From NCBI GenBank assembly GCA_034112445.1, contig JAWUVI010000022.1, positions 62,001 to 126,000 of the forward strand: a DNA stretch of 64,000 nucleotides, read 5' to 3'. Of this stretch, positions 44,742 to 53,350 are shown piece by piece; positions within the stretch are counted from its first letter, which is position 1, and each line of letters opens with the position of its first letter. The position numbers and the translations under genes were made by a program. The stretch comes from Pelagadaptatus sp034112445. GTDB taxonomy: Bacteria > Pseudomonadota > Gammaproteobacteria > Pseudomonadales > Cellvibrionaceae. Below the pieces are notes generated by a model, which made no database searches, had not been told where the DNA came from, and saw only the letters and a list, made by a program, of their open reading frames with translations.

Positions 44742-45680
44742 CTATCCGACAACTAAGCGTTTAGGAGTAATCCGGCCTTCGCCATCAATCACACCCACAC
44801 CTAAAAAACGTCCAGTGTCCACGAAGACGCGAACCATATCACCTTCATCGCCAATACGGTAGACCTGCAAGTCCATAACTGGCTGGCCTTGGCAAAAATA
44901 AAATGCCATATCCTCAGACAGCTCTAGCGCAGGCAAATCAGCTACTGGGGTATCTATCGGTAACAAATGAAGATCTAAGGACTCAGCACGACCTTCGCCA
45001 CGCTCTTCACGAAGCTCATCAAGCGTTATTGATTCATCAATAGTAAACGGTCCTGCCTGGGTGCGATGCAATTTTGCAACATGGGCACCACACCCTAATT
45101 TTTTACCTAAATCTTCCGCAATGGTACGAATATAAGTACCTTTACTGCAGTGAATATCCAAATCCACTTCGGCATTTTGTCCCGGCCTAAAAGCTAAAAC
45201 ATCGATACTGTAAATTGTTATTGGGCGAGCCTTCCGCTCCACCTCTATACCTTGCCGAGCCAGCTTATATAATGGTTGACCATTATGTTTCAACGCTGAA
45301 TACATCGGGGGAACTTGCTCAATATCTCCGACAAATTCTAGCACGGCTGCATCTACATCCACCTGGCTGACATGGGCAGCACTGGTTTCATCCAGTAGCT
45401 CGCCATCGAGATCGCCCGTAGTACTGTAAGCGCCTAAGCGGTATGTCGTCCGGTAACGTTTATCGGCATCCAATAAAAACTGCGAAAATTTTGTCGACTC
45501 ACCAAAGCACAGAGGTAAAACCCCCGTCGCTAGTGGATCAAGACTACCTGTATGACCCACTTTAGCCGCGTAGAATAATCTTTTCGCTTGCTGTAAAGCA
45601 TCGTTAGATGTCAATCCTAACGATTTATTTAATAACAGAACGCCGTTAATTGGGCGACCTTTTGCCTGCCTGCGCGCCAT
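44742..45680 (-). CDS. truB: tRNA pseudouridine-55 synthase
   Basis: Makes pseudouridine 55 in the T-loop of tRNAs. The 312 residues show the catalytic Asp48 in GHTGSLDPLATGVLP, KRYRTTYRLG, the Y of MYSALKHNGQPLY, and the C-terminal PUA-like segment. rbfA ends 3 bp upstream on the same strand. Confidence 0.97.
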   Translation of the reverse strand: MARRQAKGRPINGVLLLNKSLGLTSNDALQQAKRLFYAAKVGHTGSLDPLATGVLPLCFGESTKFSQFLLDADKRYRTTYRLGAYSTTGDLDGELLDETSAAHVSQVDVDAAVLEFVGDIEQVPPMYSALKHNGQPLYKLARQGIEVERKARPITIYSIDVLAFRPGQNAEVDLDIHCSKGTYIRTIAEDLGKKLGCGAHVAKLHRTQAGPFTIDESITLDELREERGEGRAESLDLHLLPIDTPVADLPALELSEDMAFYFCQGQPVMDLQVYRIGDEGDMVRVFVDTGRFLGVGVIDGEGRITPKRLVVG

Positions 45681-45683
45681 TAC

Positions 45684-46085
45684 TTACTGGCTATCTTCGG
45701 TGTCTGGTGAATTATCTTGTCGAGATTTATCCTCAGAGACGGCACGGTCAATTAGATGTGAAAGTTGCTGACCTTGGACTGAGGTTCTATCGTAGATAAA
45801 TTTCAGTTTCGGTGTTATCCGAGTATCGAGCTCTTTTGCTAATAGTGAACGCAAAAAACCCGTAGCTTTATTTAACGCGGTAATGGCTGCAGTAATATCT
45901 TCCTCTGACTCACGATCAACCAAAGTCACAAAAACTTTAGCAAAGCTTAAATCTCGGCTGACTTCTACGTCATTAATATTAATCATACCGATACGCGGAT
46001 CCCTTACTTCAAACTGGATCATTTTAGCCAGTAAGCGTTGGACTGCATCACCCAAGCGATCGGTACGATTAAATTCTTTTGCCAT
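45684..46085 (-). CDS. rbfA: 30S ribosome-binding factor A
   Basis: Assists maturation of 16S rRNA 5' end in late 30S assembly and cold adaptation. The 133 residues are a KH-like fold with RTDRLGDAVQRLLAKMI at the start, VEVSRDLSFAKVFVT, and TPKLKFIYD near the end of the core, followed by a short polar tail. It lies between infB and truB. Confidence 0.97.
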   Translation of the reverse strand: MAKEFNRTDRLGDAVQRLLAKMIQFEVRDPRIGMININDVEVSRDLSFAKVFVTLVDRESEEDITAAITALNKATGFLRSLLAKELDTRITPKLKFIYDRTSVQGQQLSHLIDRAVSEDKSRQDNSPDTEDSQ

Positions 46086-46122
46086 TAGTATAACTCTTCA
46101 TTTTTCGTTCAATTGACGACTA

Positions 46123-48735
46123 CTATAGGGTTCGTGCGACTTCTTTAACATCAAAGACTTCGATCTGATCATTTACTTTCACATCGTAATTTTTAACGCC
46201 AATACCACATTCAGTACCACTACGAACTTCGTTAACGTCATCTTTAAAACGACGTAACGACTCCAATTCCCCTTCAAAAATAACGACGTTATCTCGCAAG
46301 ACGCGAATCGGCTTGTTACGGTAAACAGTACCTTCCATAACCATACAGCCAGCCACTTGACCGAACTTAGGTGAGCTAAAGACTTCACGTACATTAGCAA
46401 TGCCTACTATCTCTTCAACACGCTCTGGATCCAACATGCCACCCAGTGCATCGCGAACTTCATCCAGCAACTGATAAATAATACTGTAGTAGCGAATTTC
46501 TACCGATTCAGACTCGGCCAATTTACGCCCAGATGCATCTGCTCTAACGTTAAAGCCAATCACAATAGCACCTGACGACACAGCCAAGTTGATATCATTT
46601 TCAGTAATTCCGCCAACCCCAGAAACAATGATATTCACTTGAACTTCATCATTACCGATATCCATCAAAGACGACTGAATCGCTTCGAGGGAACCACGTA
46701 CATCCGCTTTTAAAACAATAGGCAGAATTTTCTGCTCGCCTTTGCCAAGGCCAGAAAACATATTTTCTAGTTTTGACGCCTGCTGGCGACTTTGACGCTC
46801 TTGACGCTCTTTGTCACTACGATGTTGAGCCACTTCGCGCGCTTTACGCTCATCCGCTACAACTAAGAACTCTTCACCTGCATTTGGTGCAGCATCCAAG
46901 CCTAAAATTTCCACTGGAGTAGATGGACCCGCCCGCTTAACAGACTTACCCAACTCATTGGTCATGGCTCTAACACGACCATAACTTTGGCCCGCCAATA
47001 CAATATTACCTGACTGCAACTCACCCGCCTGAACCAAAACAGTCGCGACTACACCTCGACCTTTATCAACACGAGACTCAATCACCACACCTCGACCAGG
47101 AACATCGATAGGCGCTTTCAGCTCAAGCATTTCAGACTGCAGTGAAACCGCCTCAAGCAGCTCATCAATACCATCGCCAGTATGAGCTGACACGTTAATA
47201 AATTGCGTATCACCGCCCCAGTCTTCCGGAACAACATTTTTAGCCGACAGCTCATTCTTAACGCGATCAGGATCAGCGGCTTCTTTATCACACTTGTTAA
47301 CTGCAACTACGATCGGAACACCTGCAGCACGAGCATGCTGAACAGCTTCTTCCGTTTGTGGCATTACGCCATCGTCGGCAGCTACAACCAAGATTACGAT
47401 ATCAGTACACTGGGCACCCCGAGCTCGCATAGAAGTAAACGCAGCGTGTCCCGGCGTATCCAAAAAGGCTATTTCACCCTTATCTGTTTGCACACGATAA
47501 GCACCAATATGCTGAGTTATGCCGCCGGCTTCACCGGAAGTAACTTTGGTTTTTCTGATGTAATCGAGCAGAGAAGTTTTACCGTGATCAACGTGTCCCA
47601 TAACAGTAACAACGGGTGCTCGACCGATCATTTCACCTTCAGCTGCAACCGACTCTTCGAGAGCTTCCTCAACTTCATTACCGGTTAACAGCTTAGCTGT
47701 ATGACCCATTTCTTCGACAACTAACTGAGCAGTCTCTTGATCCAAAGGTTGATTAATACTGGCCATAGTGCCCATTTTCATCAGTACTTTTATTACTGCA
47801 CCGGCTTTCACCGTCATTTTTTGCGCCAGCTCTGACACCAGAATTGACTCAGGAATTTCGACTTCGTGCACAATTTTACCCGTTGGCTTTTTAAAACCGT
47901 GGCTGTTTTTCATCCTGATAGCTGAACGAGAAACTGTTTTACGTTTTGACTTGGTAGGCCTTGGTTTTACTGGCTCATCAGGCACCAAAATCGATTTTTC
48001 TTCGTCAAGCTCTTCAAGTGCATGAACAACATCAGTCTTAACAGACTTAAGACCGGCTTTCTTCGGCGATTTAGGAGATTTTTTACGCGGCTCTTCAACA
48101 CCCTCGACTACGACCTCATGGACGTGCTTCTCTTTTTTCTTGCCGTGCTTACCTTTTTCTTCATCTTGCTGAACCTTCAGAAGTACCGCTTCAGCTTCAG
48201 CTCGAATTTGCTCCTCAGACAACTCAGGAGCGCCCGCTTTTTCAGGGGCATTTTGCTTTCGACGAGCCTCAAGCGCAGCTATACGCCGATCTTCCGCATC
48301 ATCTAAAATAGAACTAGGAGCCACCTCAACTGCAGGCGCTTCTACCGCCACAGTGTCAACTGGAACTTCGGCAACCTCAGACGGCGCTATAGGTTCAACC
48401 ACAGATTCTGCAGCGGGCTCTTCCACAACTTCGCTTTCATCGCGCTTGACGTAGGTTCGCTTTTTGCGAACCTCGACATTGACGGTTTTACGAGAGCTGC
48501 CACTGCCTGTTTTCAGGGTCGAAAGCGTTTTACGCTTCAGTGTGATTTTCTTAGGCGCATCGGTAGTTTCACCATGCGCAGTTTTCAGATGGTCCAACAA
48601 TGTTTTCTTTTCTTCATCTGACACCAGTGCCTCAGCACTCGAATGTGTCAAACCAGCTTCAGCCATCTGTTTCAATATGCGCTCTTCTGAGGCGCCTACT
48701 GATTTGGCTAGTTCGCTAACGGTTACTTCTGCCAT
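46123..48735 (-). CDS. infB: translation initiation factor IF-2
   Basis: GTPase that brings initiator fMet-tRNA to the 30S subunit. The 870 residues start with the IF2 N-terminal domain (TVSELAKSVGASEERILKQM) and a long charged linker (about 60-290). A second N-terminal module (about 295-345), the G domain (GHVDHGKTSLLDYIRKT, DTPGHAAF, NKCD) and the C-terminal domains that bind the formyl-methionyl end follow. It lies in the rimP-nusA-infB operon, 22 bp after nusA. Confidence 0.98.
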   Translation of the reverse strand: MAEVTVSELAKSVGASEERILKQMAEAGLTHSSAEALVSDEEKKTLLDHLKTAHGETTDAPKKITLKRKTLSTLKTGSGSSRKTVNVEVRKKRTYVKRDESEVVEEPAAESVVEPIAPSEVAEVPVDTVAVEAPAVEVAPSSILDDAEDRRIAALEARRKQNAPEKAGAPELSEEQIRAEAEAVLLKVQQDEEKGKHGKKKEKHVHEVVVEGVEEPRKKSPKSPKKAGLKSVKTDVVHALEELDEEKSILVPDEPVKPRPTKSKRKTVSRSAIRMKNSHGFKKPTGKIVHEVEIPESILVSELAQKMTVKAGAVIKVLMKMGTMASINQPLDQETAQLVVEEMGHTAKLLTGNEVEEALEESVAAEGEMIGRAPVVTVMGHVDHGKTSLLDYIRKTKVTSGEAGGITQHIGAYRVQTDKGEIAFLDTPGHAAFTSMRARGAQCTDIVILVVAADDGVMPQTEEAVQHARAAGVPIVVAVNKCDKEAADPDRVKNELSAKNVVPEDWGGDTQFINVSAHTGDGIDELLEAVSLQSEMLELKAPIDVPGRGVVIESRVDKGRGVVATVLVQAGELQSGNIVLAGQSYGRVRAMTNELGKSVKRAGPSTPVEILGLDAAPNAGEEFLVVADERKAREVAQHRSDKERQERQSRQQASKLENMFSGLGKGEQKILPIVLKADVRGSLEAIQSSLMDIGNDEVQVNIIVSGVGGITENDINLAVSSGAIVIGFNVRADASGRKLAESESVEIRYYSIIYQLLDEVRDALGGMLDPERVEEIVGIANVREVFSSPKFGQVAGCMVMEGTVYRNKPIRVLRDNVVIFEGELESLRRFKDDVNEVRSGTECGIGVKNYDVKVNDQIEVFDVKEVARTL

Positions 48736-48757
48736 GATCTTTCCTCGTCCTCAGTAA

Positions 48758-50260
48758 TTACTGACCTTCGTTTTGCGGCTCTTCCGCAAACCAAGGCTCA
48801 CGCGCTTTCATGATCAAAGCACCCGCTCGCTCTTCTGTCATTTCTTCTATATCAAGCAATTCATCAATCGCTTGCTCTGCCAGATCTTCCATCGTTATAA
48901 CGCCTCGGCTGGCCAGCAAATAAGCCAAATGCTTATCCATACCTTCCATCGTTAACAAATCTTCCGCCGGTTCCGTATCGAGCTTTTCTTCAGAAGCCAA
49001 CGCCCGAGTTAACAATGCATCTTTAGCTCGACCGCGTAGCTCTTCAGCTATGTCTTCATCAAAGCCATCAATACCCGCCATCTCTTCTATTGGTACATAC
49101 GCAACTTCGTCCAAGTTGGTAAAACCTTCATCCACCAAGACCTGAGCTACGTCCTCATCAATATCAAGAGCCTTTATAAACAGATCTATATAACTGCCCG
49201 TTTCACTTTCTTGCTTGGCCTCCCACTCATCAACACTCATTACGTTGATAGTCCAACCTGTCAATTCACTTGCCAGCTTGACATTTTGACCACTGCGGCC
49301 AATTGATTGGGCTAAGTTTTCAGCATTAACCGCTAAATCCATCGACACTGAATCTTCGTCAACAACGATGGATTCAATTTCTGCAGGCGACATCGCGTTA
49401 ATAACAAACTGAGCTGGATTACCATCCCACAAGACGATATCAATACGCTCACCGCCCAACTCATTTGAAACAGCCTGCACACGTGAGCCACGCATGCCAA
49501 CACAAGCGCCAACAGGATCAATACGCCCATCATTTGTCGTAACCGCAATCTTGGCTCTTGAGCCAGGGTCACGAGCAGCCGCTTTAAGATCGATTACTTG
49601 CTCAGAGATTTCCGGCACTTCAATCTTGAATAGTTCCACCAACATTTCTGGGCATGAACGACTCAGAAAAAGTTGAGGTCCGCGAGTTTCAGATCTCACG
49701 TCCAACAATAGAGCGCGAACCCTATCGCCCATGCGAAATACTTCACGACCCACCAACTGATCGCGAGGCAATAAGCCTTCGGCATTACCACCCAAGTCGA
49801 CAATAATACTGTCGCGGGTAACTTTTTTAACACTGCCACTGATCAGCTCGCCCACACGATCGAGATAAAGGTCCACCACTTGGGCACGTTCGGCCTCTCG
49901 CACTTTTTGCACAATAACTTGCTTAGCCGTTTGCGCAGCAATACGGCCAAAGCCAACATTCTCAACAACTTCACTGTAAACGTCGCCAATATTTAATGCC
50001 GTATCTTTTTCAGCCGCCTCTTCAGTTGTAAACTGGGTACCGAGCTCAGCCATAGTGTCATCAGCCACCACTTCCCAGCTTCGAGTAGTTACATACTCAC
50101 CCGTTTTGCGGTCAATGACGACTTCTATCGTTGACTCTTCGTCGTAGCGTTTTTTTGTCGCTGTGGCTAAAGCCAGCTCAATCGCTTCAAAAATAACTTC
50201 TTTATCAACACCTTTCTCATTCGAAACGGCGTCTGCAACCATTAAAATTTCTTTACTCAT
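48758..50260 (-). CDS. nusA: transcription termination/antitermination factor NusA
   Basis: Binds RNA polymerase and modulates pausing, termination and antitermination. The 500 residues are an N-terminal polymerase-binding domain, S1 (about 135-200), two KH domains (about 200-345; VGACVGMRGSRVQ and SIGRSGQNVKLA), and two C-terminal acidic helix-hairpin-helix repeats. The ATG at 50260 is chosen over one two codons upstream because GAGG is then seven bases away and the protein starts MSKEIL. The operon leader contains two terminators that NusA could act on. Confidence 0.97.
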   Translation of the reverse strand: MSKEILMVADAVSNEKGVDKEVIFEAIELALATATKKRYDEESTIEVVIDRKTGEYVTTRSWEVVADDTMAELGTQFTTEEAAEKDTALNIGDVYSEVVENVGFGRIAAQTAKQVIVQKVREAERAQVVDLYLDRVGELISGSVKKVTRDSIIVDLGGNAEGLLPRDQLVGREVFRMGDRVRALLLDVRSETRGPQLFLSRSCPEMLVELFKIEVPEISEQVIDLKAAARDPGSRAKIAVTTNDGRIDPVGACVGMRGSRVQAVSNELGGERIDIVLWDGNPAQFVINAMSPAEIESIVVDEDSVSMDLAVNAENLAQSIGRSGQNVKLASELTGWTINVMSVDEWEAKQESETGSYIDLFIKALDIDEDVAQVLVDEGFTNLDEVAYVPIEEMAGIDGFDEDIAEELRGRAKDALLTRALASEEKLDTEPAEDLLTMEGMDKHLAYLLASRGVITMEDLAEQAIDELLDIEEMTEERAGALIMKAREPWFAEEPQNEGQ

Positions 50261-50299
50261 GCCCATGCCTCATTCAAGCACACCCGTCATTATCTGACT

Positions 50300-50755
50300 T
50301 TAAAAACGAGGGACTATATTAGCCTTCTCAATTAGCTCTATTGGCAGTAGGTATTCATTCCCATCCACCAACAAAATGATCTCTTCATTCTCGACGCCTT
50401 GCAACAACCCCGAGAAATTACGCCTGCCATCAAATGCCGAGCGCAACTTAACATTCAACTGCTCGCCAACGTAGCGAACAAATTGCTCTAACTTATACAA
50501 AGGTCGATCCAATCCTGGAGATGATACTTCCAGCGTGTACTCCCCGACGATAGGATCTTCAACGTCCATAACGCTGCTTACCTGTCGACTGACTTTTTCA
50601 CACTCTTCCAGACCAACGCCATTCGGACTCTCTATGAATAACCTCAATGTACTGTGACGCCCCTGAGAGAAATATTCCAAGCCCCACAACTCACATCCCA
50701 ACGCTTCAACTACCGGCGTCAACAACTCGGTTAACGTGTCGTGCTTAGATGCCAT
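50300..50755 (-). CDS. rimP: ribosome maturation factor RimP
   Basis: Needed for 30S maturation. 151 residues with the family signatures LGCELWGLEYFSQG, LRLFIESPNGVGLEECEKVSRQV and YTLEVSSPGLDRPL. ATG at 50755 (AAGG six bases upstream) is preferred to a TTG two codons earlier. First gene of the rimP-nusA-infB-rbfA-truB-rpsO-pnp series, behind a leader of about 235 nt. Confidence 0.96.
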   Translation of the reverse strand: MASKHDTLTELLTPVVEALGCELWGLEYFSQGRHSTLRLFIESPNGVGLEECEKVSRQVSSVMDVEDPIVGEYTLEVSSPGLDRPLYKLEQFVRYVGEQLNVKLRSAFDGRRNFSGLLQGVENEEIILLVDGNEYLLPIELIEKANIVPRF

Positions 50756-50796
50756 ATTCAACCTTTACAATGCAAGCAATTCACCACAAACAAAAA

Positions 50797-50813
50797 ATGG
50801 GCCACAAGCCCAT
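50797..50813 (-). terminator. second intrinsic terminator in the rimP leader
   Basis: Stem ATGGGC (50797-50802) / GCCCAT (50808-50813), five-base loop, followed on the minus strand by six T. It lies about 45 nt before the rimP start, inside the transcript that has to reach rimP. Confidence 0.72.
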
Positions 50814-50836
50814 CACGTTTTATCACATACGAAAAA

Positions 50837-50852
50837 GCCCCTGAAAAGGGGC
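50837..50852 (-). terminator. first intrinsic terminator in the rimP leader
   Basis: Stem GCCCC (50837-50841) / GGGGC (50848-50852) with a six-base loop, followed on the minus strand by five T. It lies 24 nt upstream of the second terminator. Confidence 0.75.
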
Positions 50853-51116
50853 CATTTCAAGAGGAAAACCACCAACAAATGGCCTACCTCTGCTTATCAA
50901 TCACTAAATAAATCAATAAGCTTAAAATTTTTAAACAAGCGCGCTACTATCTGGACTTCAGACTACCAAAGGGAGCCCACGCTTCAATGGGCGCGAATCA
51001 TACCAGTAAAAAATGCAGACCTCAAGAAGAATAGATGGGAGAGCATTGTTTCTGACACGACAACTGCCTTATGATCAACCATAATTCCTCGCACTTTAAC
51101 CAACACAGACTACGCC
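50853..51116. other. rimP leader and divergent promoter region
   Basis: No gene is evident in this interval. It contains the rimP promoter and the 5' half of its leader, including a weak GCTTAT/ATAAGC hairpin at about 50891-50920, and upstream of 51117 the promoter region of the divergent cyclic-nucleotide-domain gene, where I could not identify boxes with confidence. Confidence 0.5.
50997..51025 (-). promoter_or_regulatory. sigma-70 promoter of the rimP-nusA-infB operon
   Basis: On the minus strand TTGAGG (51025-51020) and TATGAT (51002-50997) are 17 bp apart, with TGG just before the -10 box and a G/C-rich discriminator (TCGCGCCC) after it. The start should be near 50990, which gives a 235-nt leader. 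A hairpin GCCCA/TGGGC (50975-50992) is at its 5' end. Confidence 0.75.
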
Positions 51117-51599
51117 ATGGAAAAGTTTAAGCTCACACCAATTAATCATTCAGACCGAAGCGTTGCCGACATGATTGACAGCACATCATGGAGCAACGAA
51201 TTCAGCCGCGACGAAATAATCAAACTGGGGGCTTACTTCACTGCATACAAAGCCGATCCAGGTCATATTATTTTTACCGAGGGCCAAGAAGACCACTACA
51301 TGGGTCTAATCATCAGCGGCCGAATCCGCATCAGCAAGACAGACTCAAACGACAAATCAAAATCGCTAATCAGTCTACGCAGATCTCAAACATTTGGCGA
51401 GCAATCACTCATAGACCAATCACCACGCTCAGGACAAGCAACCGCCACCGAAGCAACAATCTTTACGGCGACCACTCGCAGACAGCTATTTAGCATGTCT
51501 GAAAAAGAACCCGCACTAGCCTTTAAATTATTGTGGCACATCACGCAGATCTTAAGCTTAAGACTTCGCAGCACCAGCTACATGCTTGTTGATAAATAA
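51117..51599 (+). CDS. cyclic nucleotide-binding domain protein without DNA-binding domain
   Basis: A 160-residue protein that is almost entirely a cNMP-binding domain. It shows YKADPGHIIFTEGQ (strand and turn), GLIISGRIRIS and the cassette FGEQSLIDQSPRSGQATA, which keeps Glu and the Arg-Ser pair used for phosphate binding. The CRP helix-turn-helix is absent, so it may sense cAMP or another ligand and act through a partner protein. It lies between the rimP operon and the fMet tRNA, on the opposite strand from both. Its stop falls inside the duplicated tRNA segment. Confidence 0.8.
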   Translation: MEKFKLTPINHSDRSVADMIDSTSWSNEFSRDEIIKLGAYFTAYKADPGHIIFTEGQEDHYMGLIISGRIRISKTDSNDKSKSLISLRRSQTFGEQSLIDQSPRSGQATATEATIFTATTRRQLFSMSEKEPALAFKLLWHITQILSLRLRSTSYMLVDK

Positions 51600-51617
51600 A
51601 CCCCAAATTTCAGGCAT

Positions 51618-51643
51618 AAAAAAACCAGCTGTAAAAGCTGGTT
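51618..51643 (-). terminator. terminator behind the degenerate tRNA copy
   Basis: Exact duplicate of the terminator at 51802-51827: stem AACCAGCT/AGCTGGTT, GTAAA loop, seven T on the minus strand. Confidence 0.85.
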
Positions 51644-51651
51644 CTTAAATT

Positions 51652-51746
51652 TGGTAGCGGGGGCTGGATTCGAACCAACGACCTTCGCCTTTCTATGACA
51701 CCGCAAGAGCTGAGCCCAACGAGCTACCAGACTGCTCCACCCCGCA
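51652..51746 (-). pseudogene. degenerate tRNA-fMet copy with altered anticodon arm
   Basis: It matches the functional fMet tRNA at 51836-51912 over acceptor stem, D-arm, T-arm and CCA end. From the middle of the anticodon loop, however, the 3' half of the anticodon arm is replaced and 18 bases longer, giving 95 nt in place of 77. The GGG side of the stem no longer meets its CCC partner and no CAU anticodon loop can form. There is no promoter directly upstream; only readthrough would transcribe it. Confidence 0.82.
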
Positions 51747-51801
51747 TCAACCTCCCCCGAGCAATATGCCGGCAGACAAATAAACCCCAAATTTCAGGCA
51801 T

Positions 51802-51827
51802 AAAAAAACCAGCTGTAAAAGCTGGTT
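51802..51827 (-). terminator. intrinsic terminator of tRNA-fMet
   Basis: Stem AACCAGCT (51807-51814) / AGCTGGTT (51820-51827), GTAAA loop, followed on the minus strand by seven T, nine bases beyond the CCA end of the tRNA. Confidence 0.92.
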
Positions 51828-51835
51828 CTTAAATT

Positions 51836-51912
<77 letters not shown>

Positions 51913-51949
51913 TCAACACAATCAAGTCACTGCCTGACTGAGGATGCGC

Positions 51950-51978
51950 ATTATAGGGATGAGTCAGTCCTGGGTCAA
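51950..51978 (-). promoter_or_regulatory. strong sigma-70 promoter of tRNA-fMet
   Basis: On the minus strand TTGACC (51978-51973) and a consensus TATAAT (51955-51950) are 17 bp apart. They are followed by a GCGC discriminator of the type that makes stable-RNA promoters sensitive to ppGpp and DksA. Start near 51943, about 30 bases before the tRNA. Confidence 0.88.
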
Positions 51979-52098
51979 TCTCTTTTAAAACTAATTTCAT
52001 TTTGTCCGTTTTTTAACCGGAGTGATGATTTATTTATCGAAACAAGGTAAAATTACCGCTCGATTTTTTTACCTCTTTATCAAGCTAGGAAGATAGAT

Positions 52099-52680
52099 AT
52101 GAGCCAGAACGAAACCACTTCAAGCGCAACTCCTGCAACCTCAGCAACGACAACACCAAAAACTGTAGCTGCAGCCCCTGCAAAAAAAGCTGCACCTAAA
52201 AAAACTGCTCCGGCTAAAAAACCAATTGCAAAAAAAGCCGCATCAGCAAAGAAACCTGCCGCGAAGAAAGCCGCCACAAAAAAGGCTGTTTCTAAAAAAA
52301 CCACTCCCCGCTCTGTTATGAACGTTCAGTCCGTTAAGCAAAAGAGTCAAGAGTCATACAAAGAAGCCCGTGAAAAACTTGAAGGCTTTATCAGCGACAC
52401 CAACAAAAAAATTCGTGAGTACGAGAAAGAACTTCGCTCTCGCAGCAAATCATTACTTGATAACACGGGCGCTGAAAAATCAATTGCCAACCTAAAAAAA
52501 GAATACACCGCCACCAAAACACGCTACCAAAAAACCATTAAAGAGTTTCGCGCAATAGCTAAAGCTCAAGAGAGCCTATTAAAGAAAGCGTACGAAGAAG
52601 AGAAGAAAGTCGCTGAAAAACTTATGAAAGAACAAAAGAAAATCTTGGTTAAACTAAAGAAAGCCGCTGCTAAAGCTTAA
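52099..52680 (+). CDS. histone H1-like Lys/Ala-rich protein with coiled coil
   Basis: The 193 residues divide into a Ser/Thr/Ala-rich start, a Lys-Ala-Pro repeat tail (about residues 24-70, many AKK and PAKK units) resembling eukaryotic H1 and AlgP tails, and an alpha-helical charged C-terminal part (about 75-193) predicted as a coiled coil. The tail probably binds DNA non-specifically; the helical part may oligomerise. It differs from AlgP in having the basic tail first. It has its own terminator. Confidence 0.75.
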   Translation: MSQNETTSSATPATSATTTPKTVAAAPAKKAAPKKTAPAKKPIAKKAASAKKPAAKKAATKKAVSKKTTPRSVMNVQSVKQKSQESYKEAREKLEGFISDTNKKIREYEKELRSRSKSLLDNTGAEKSIANLKKEYTATKTRYQKTIKEFRAIAKAQESLLKKAYEEEKKVAEKLMKEQKKILVKLKKAAAKA

Positions 52681-52710
52681 TTGCACTAGCCGCATAGCTT
52701 GATTCGAATC

Positions 52711-52735
52711 GGCGCTCATATTGAGCGCCTTTTTT
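52711..52735 (+). terminator. intrinsic terminator of the histone-like gene
   Basis: Stem GGCGCTCA (52711-52718) / TGAGCGCC (52722-52729), three-base loop, then six T. Confidence 0.92.
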
Positions 52736-52744
52736 ATGCCAACG

Positions 52745-53341
52745 TTAAACCAATTCAGGCCGCTTAGCTCCCATACTGGAAAAATAATCACTGGCTATTT
52801 TTTTATCGGCTTCCATATCACCAGACGGGCGTAACACAGGCCCAAACTCCATCACCTTATTATCAAAGTCTATCCCTATCAAAAGAATAGGCACTCCGGT
52901 TGCCTTGGATATATTCAAAAAACCTGCTTTTAAACTTGGCACTTTACTGCGCGTTCCTTCTGGCGCCAAAGCTAAAATCATCTGCTCACGCTCAGCAAAT
53001 GCACGAGTCATTTCAGCTATCATTCCCTGCGGGTTAGTTCTATTAATTGGAATGCCACCTAACCATTCGAAAAAGATATGAAACGGAGGAATAAATAATG
53101 TGTGCTTGGCCAGATACGATATTTTAAGCCCCATCGCCAACACCAAAGGCATGGTAACGGCAAAATCCCAGTAAGAAGTATGCGGCCCTGCCGCCGCAAT
53201 AAATTTTGGCTCGTTCGGTATTTCGCCTTTCACAGTCCAACCACCAAACAACCACATAAAAAAACGACCCAGCCAACGCGTAAATACATTTCCCTTACGG
53301 GGAACTTGGACACCAATCGACACACCTAAATTTTCAGACAT
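52745..53341 (-). CDS. 1-acylglycerol-3-phosphate acyltransferase-like protein (PlsC family)
   Basis: Inner-membrane acyltransferase fold. The 198 residues contain the catalytic H-x4-D motif (PHTSYWDFA), the substrate-binding GGIPINR and the LALAPEGTRSK block, all in the order of PlsC. It is shorter than E. coli PlsC and of the divergent type often found as a second copy, so the acyl acceptor is uncertain. Downstream (9 bp) of the ferredoxin gene on the same strand. Confidence 0.85.
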   Translation of the reverse strand: MSENLGVSIGVQVPRKGNVFTRWLGRFFMWLFGGWTVKGEIPNEPKFIAAAGPHTSYWDFAVTMPLVLAMGLKISYLAKHTLFIPPFHIFFEWLGGIPINRTNPQGMIAEMTRAFAEREQMILALAPEGTRSKVPSLKAGFLNISKATGVPILLIGIDFDNKVMEFGPVLRPSGDMEADKKIASDYFSSMGAKRPELV

Positions 53342-53350
53342 AATTCACCT

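Noticed and set aside
47203..47688. 161-codon plus-strand frame opposite infB
   Set aside because: Entirely antisense to the conserved GTPase region of IF-2; no recognisable domain and no start signal.
51652..51746. Class-II (long variable arm) or selenocysteine tRNA
   Set aside because: The extra bases sit in the anticodon arm, not the variable region, and the rest is identical to the neighbouring fMet tRNA; a damaged duplicate explains it better.
51578..51790. Minus-strand frame across the degenerate tRNA
   Set aside because: Runs through tRNA and terminator sequence; no coding features.
52099..52304. Antisense hydrophobic frame opposite the histone-like gene
   Set aside because: The Ala/Phe-rich translation is only the complement of the AAA/GCN repeats of the basic tail.
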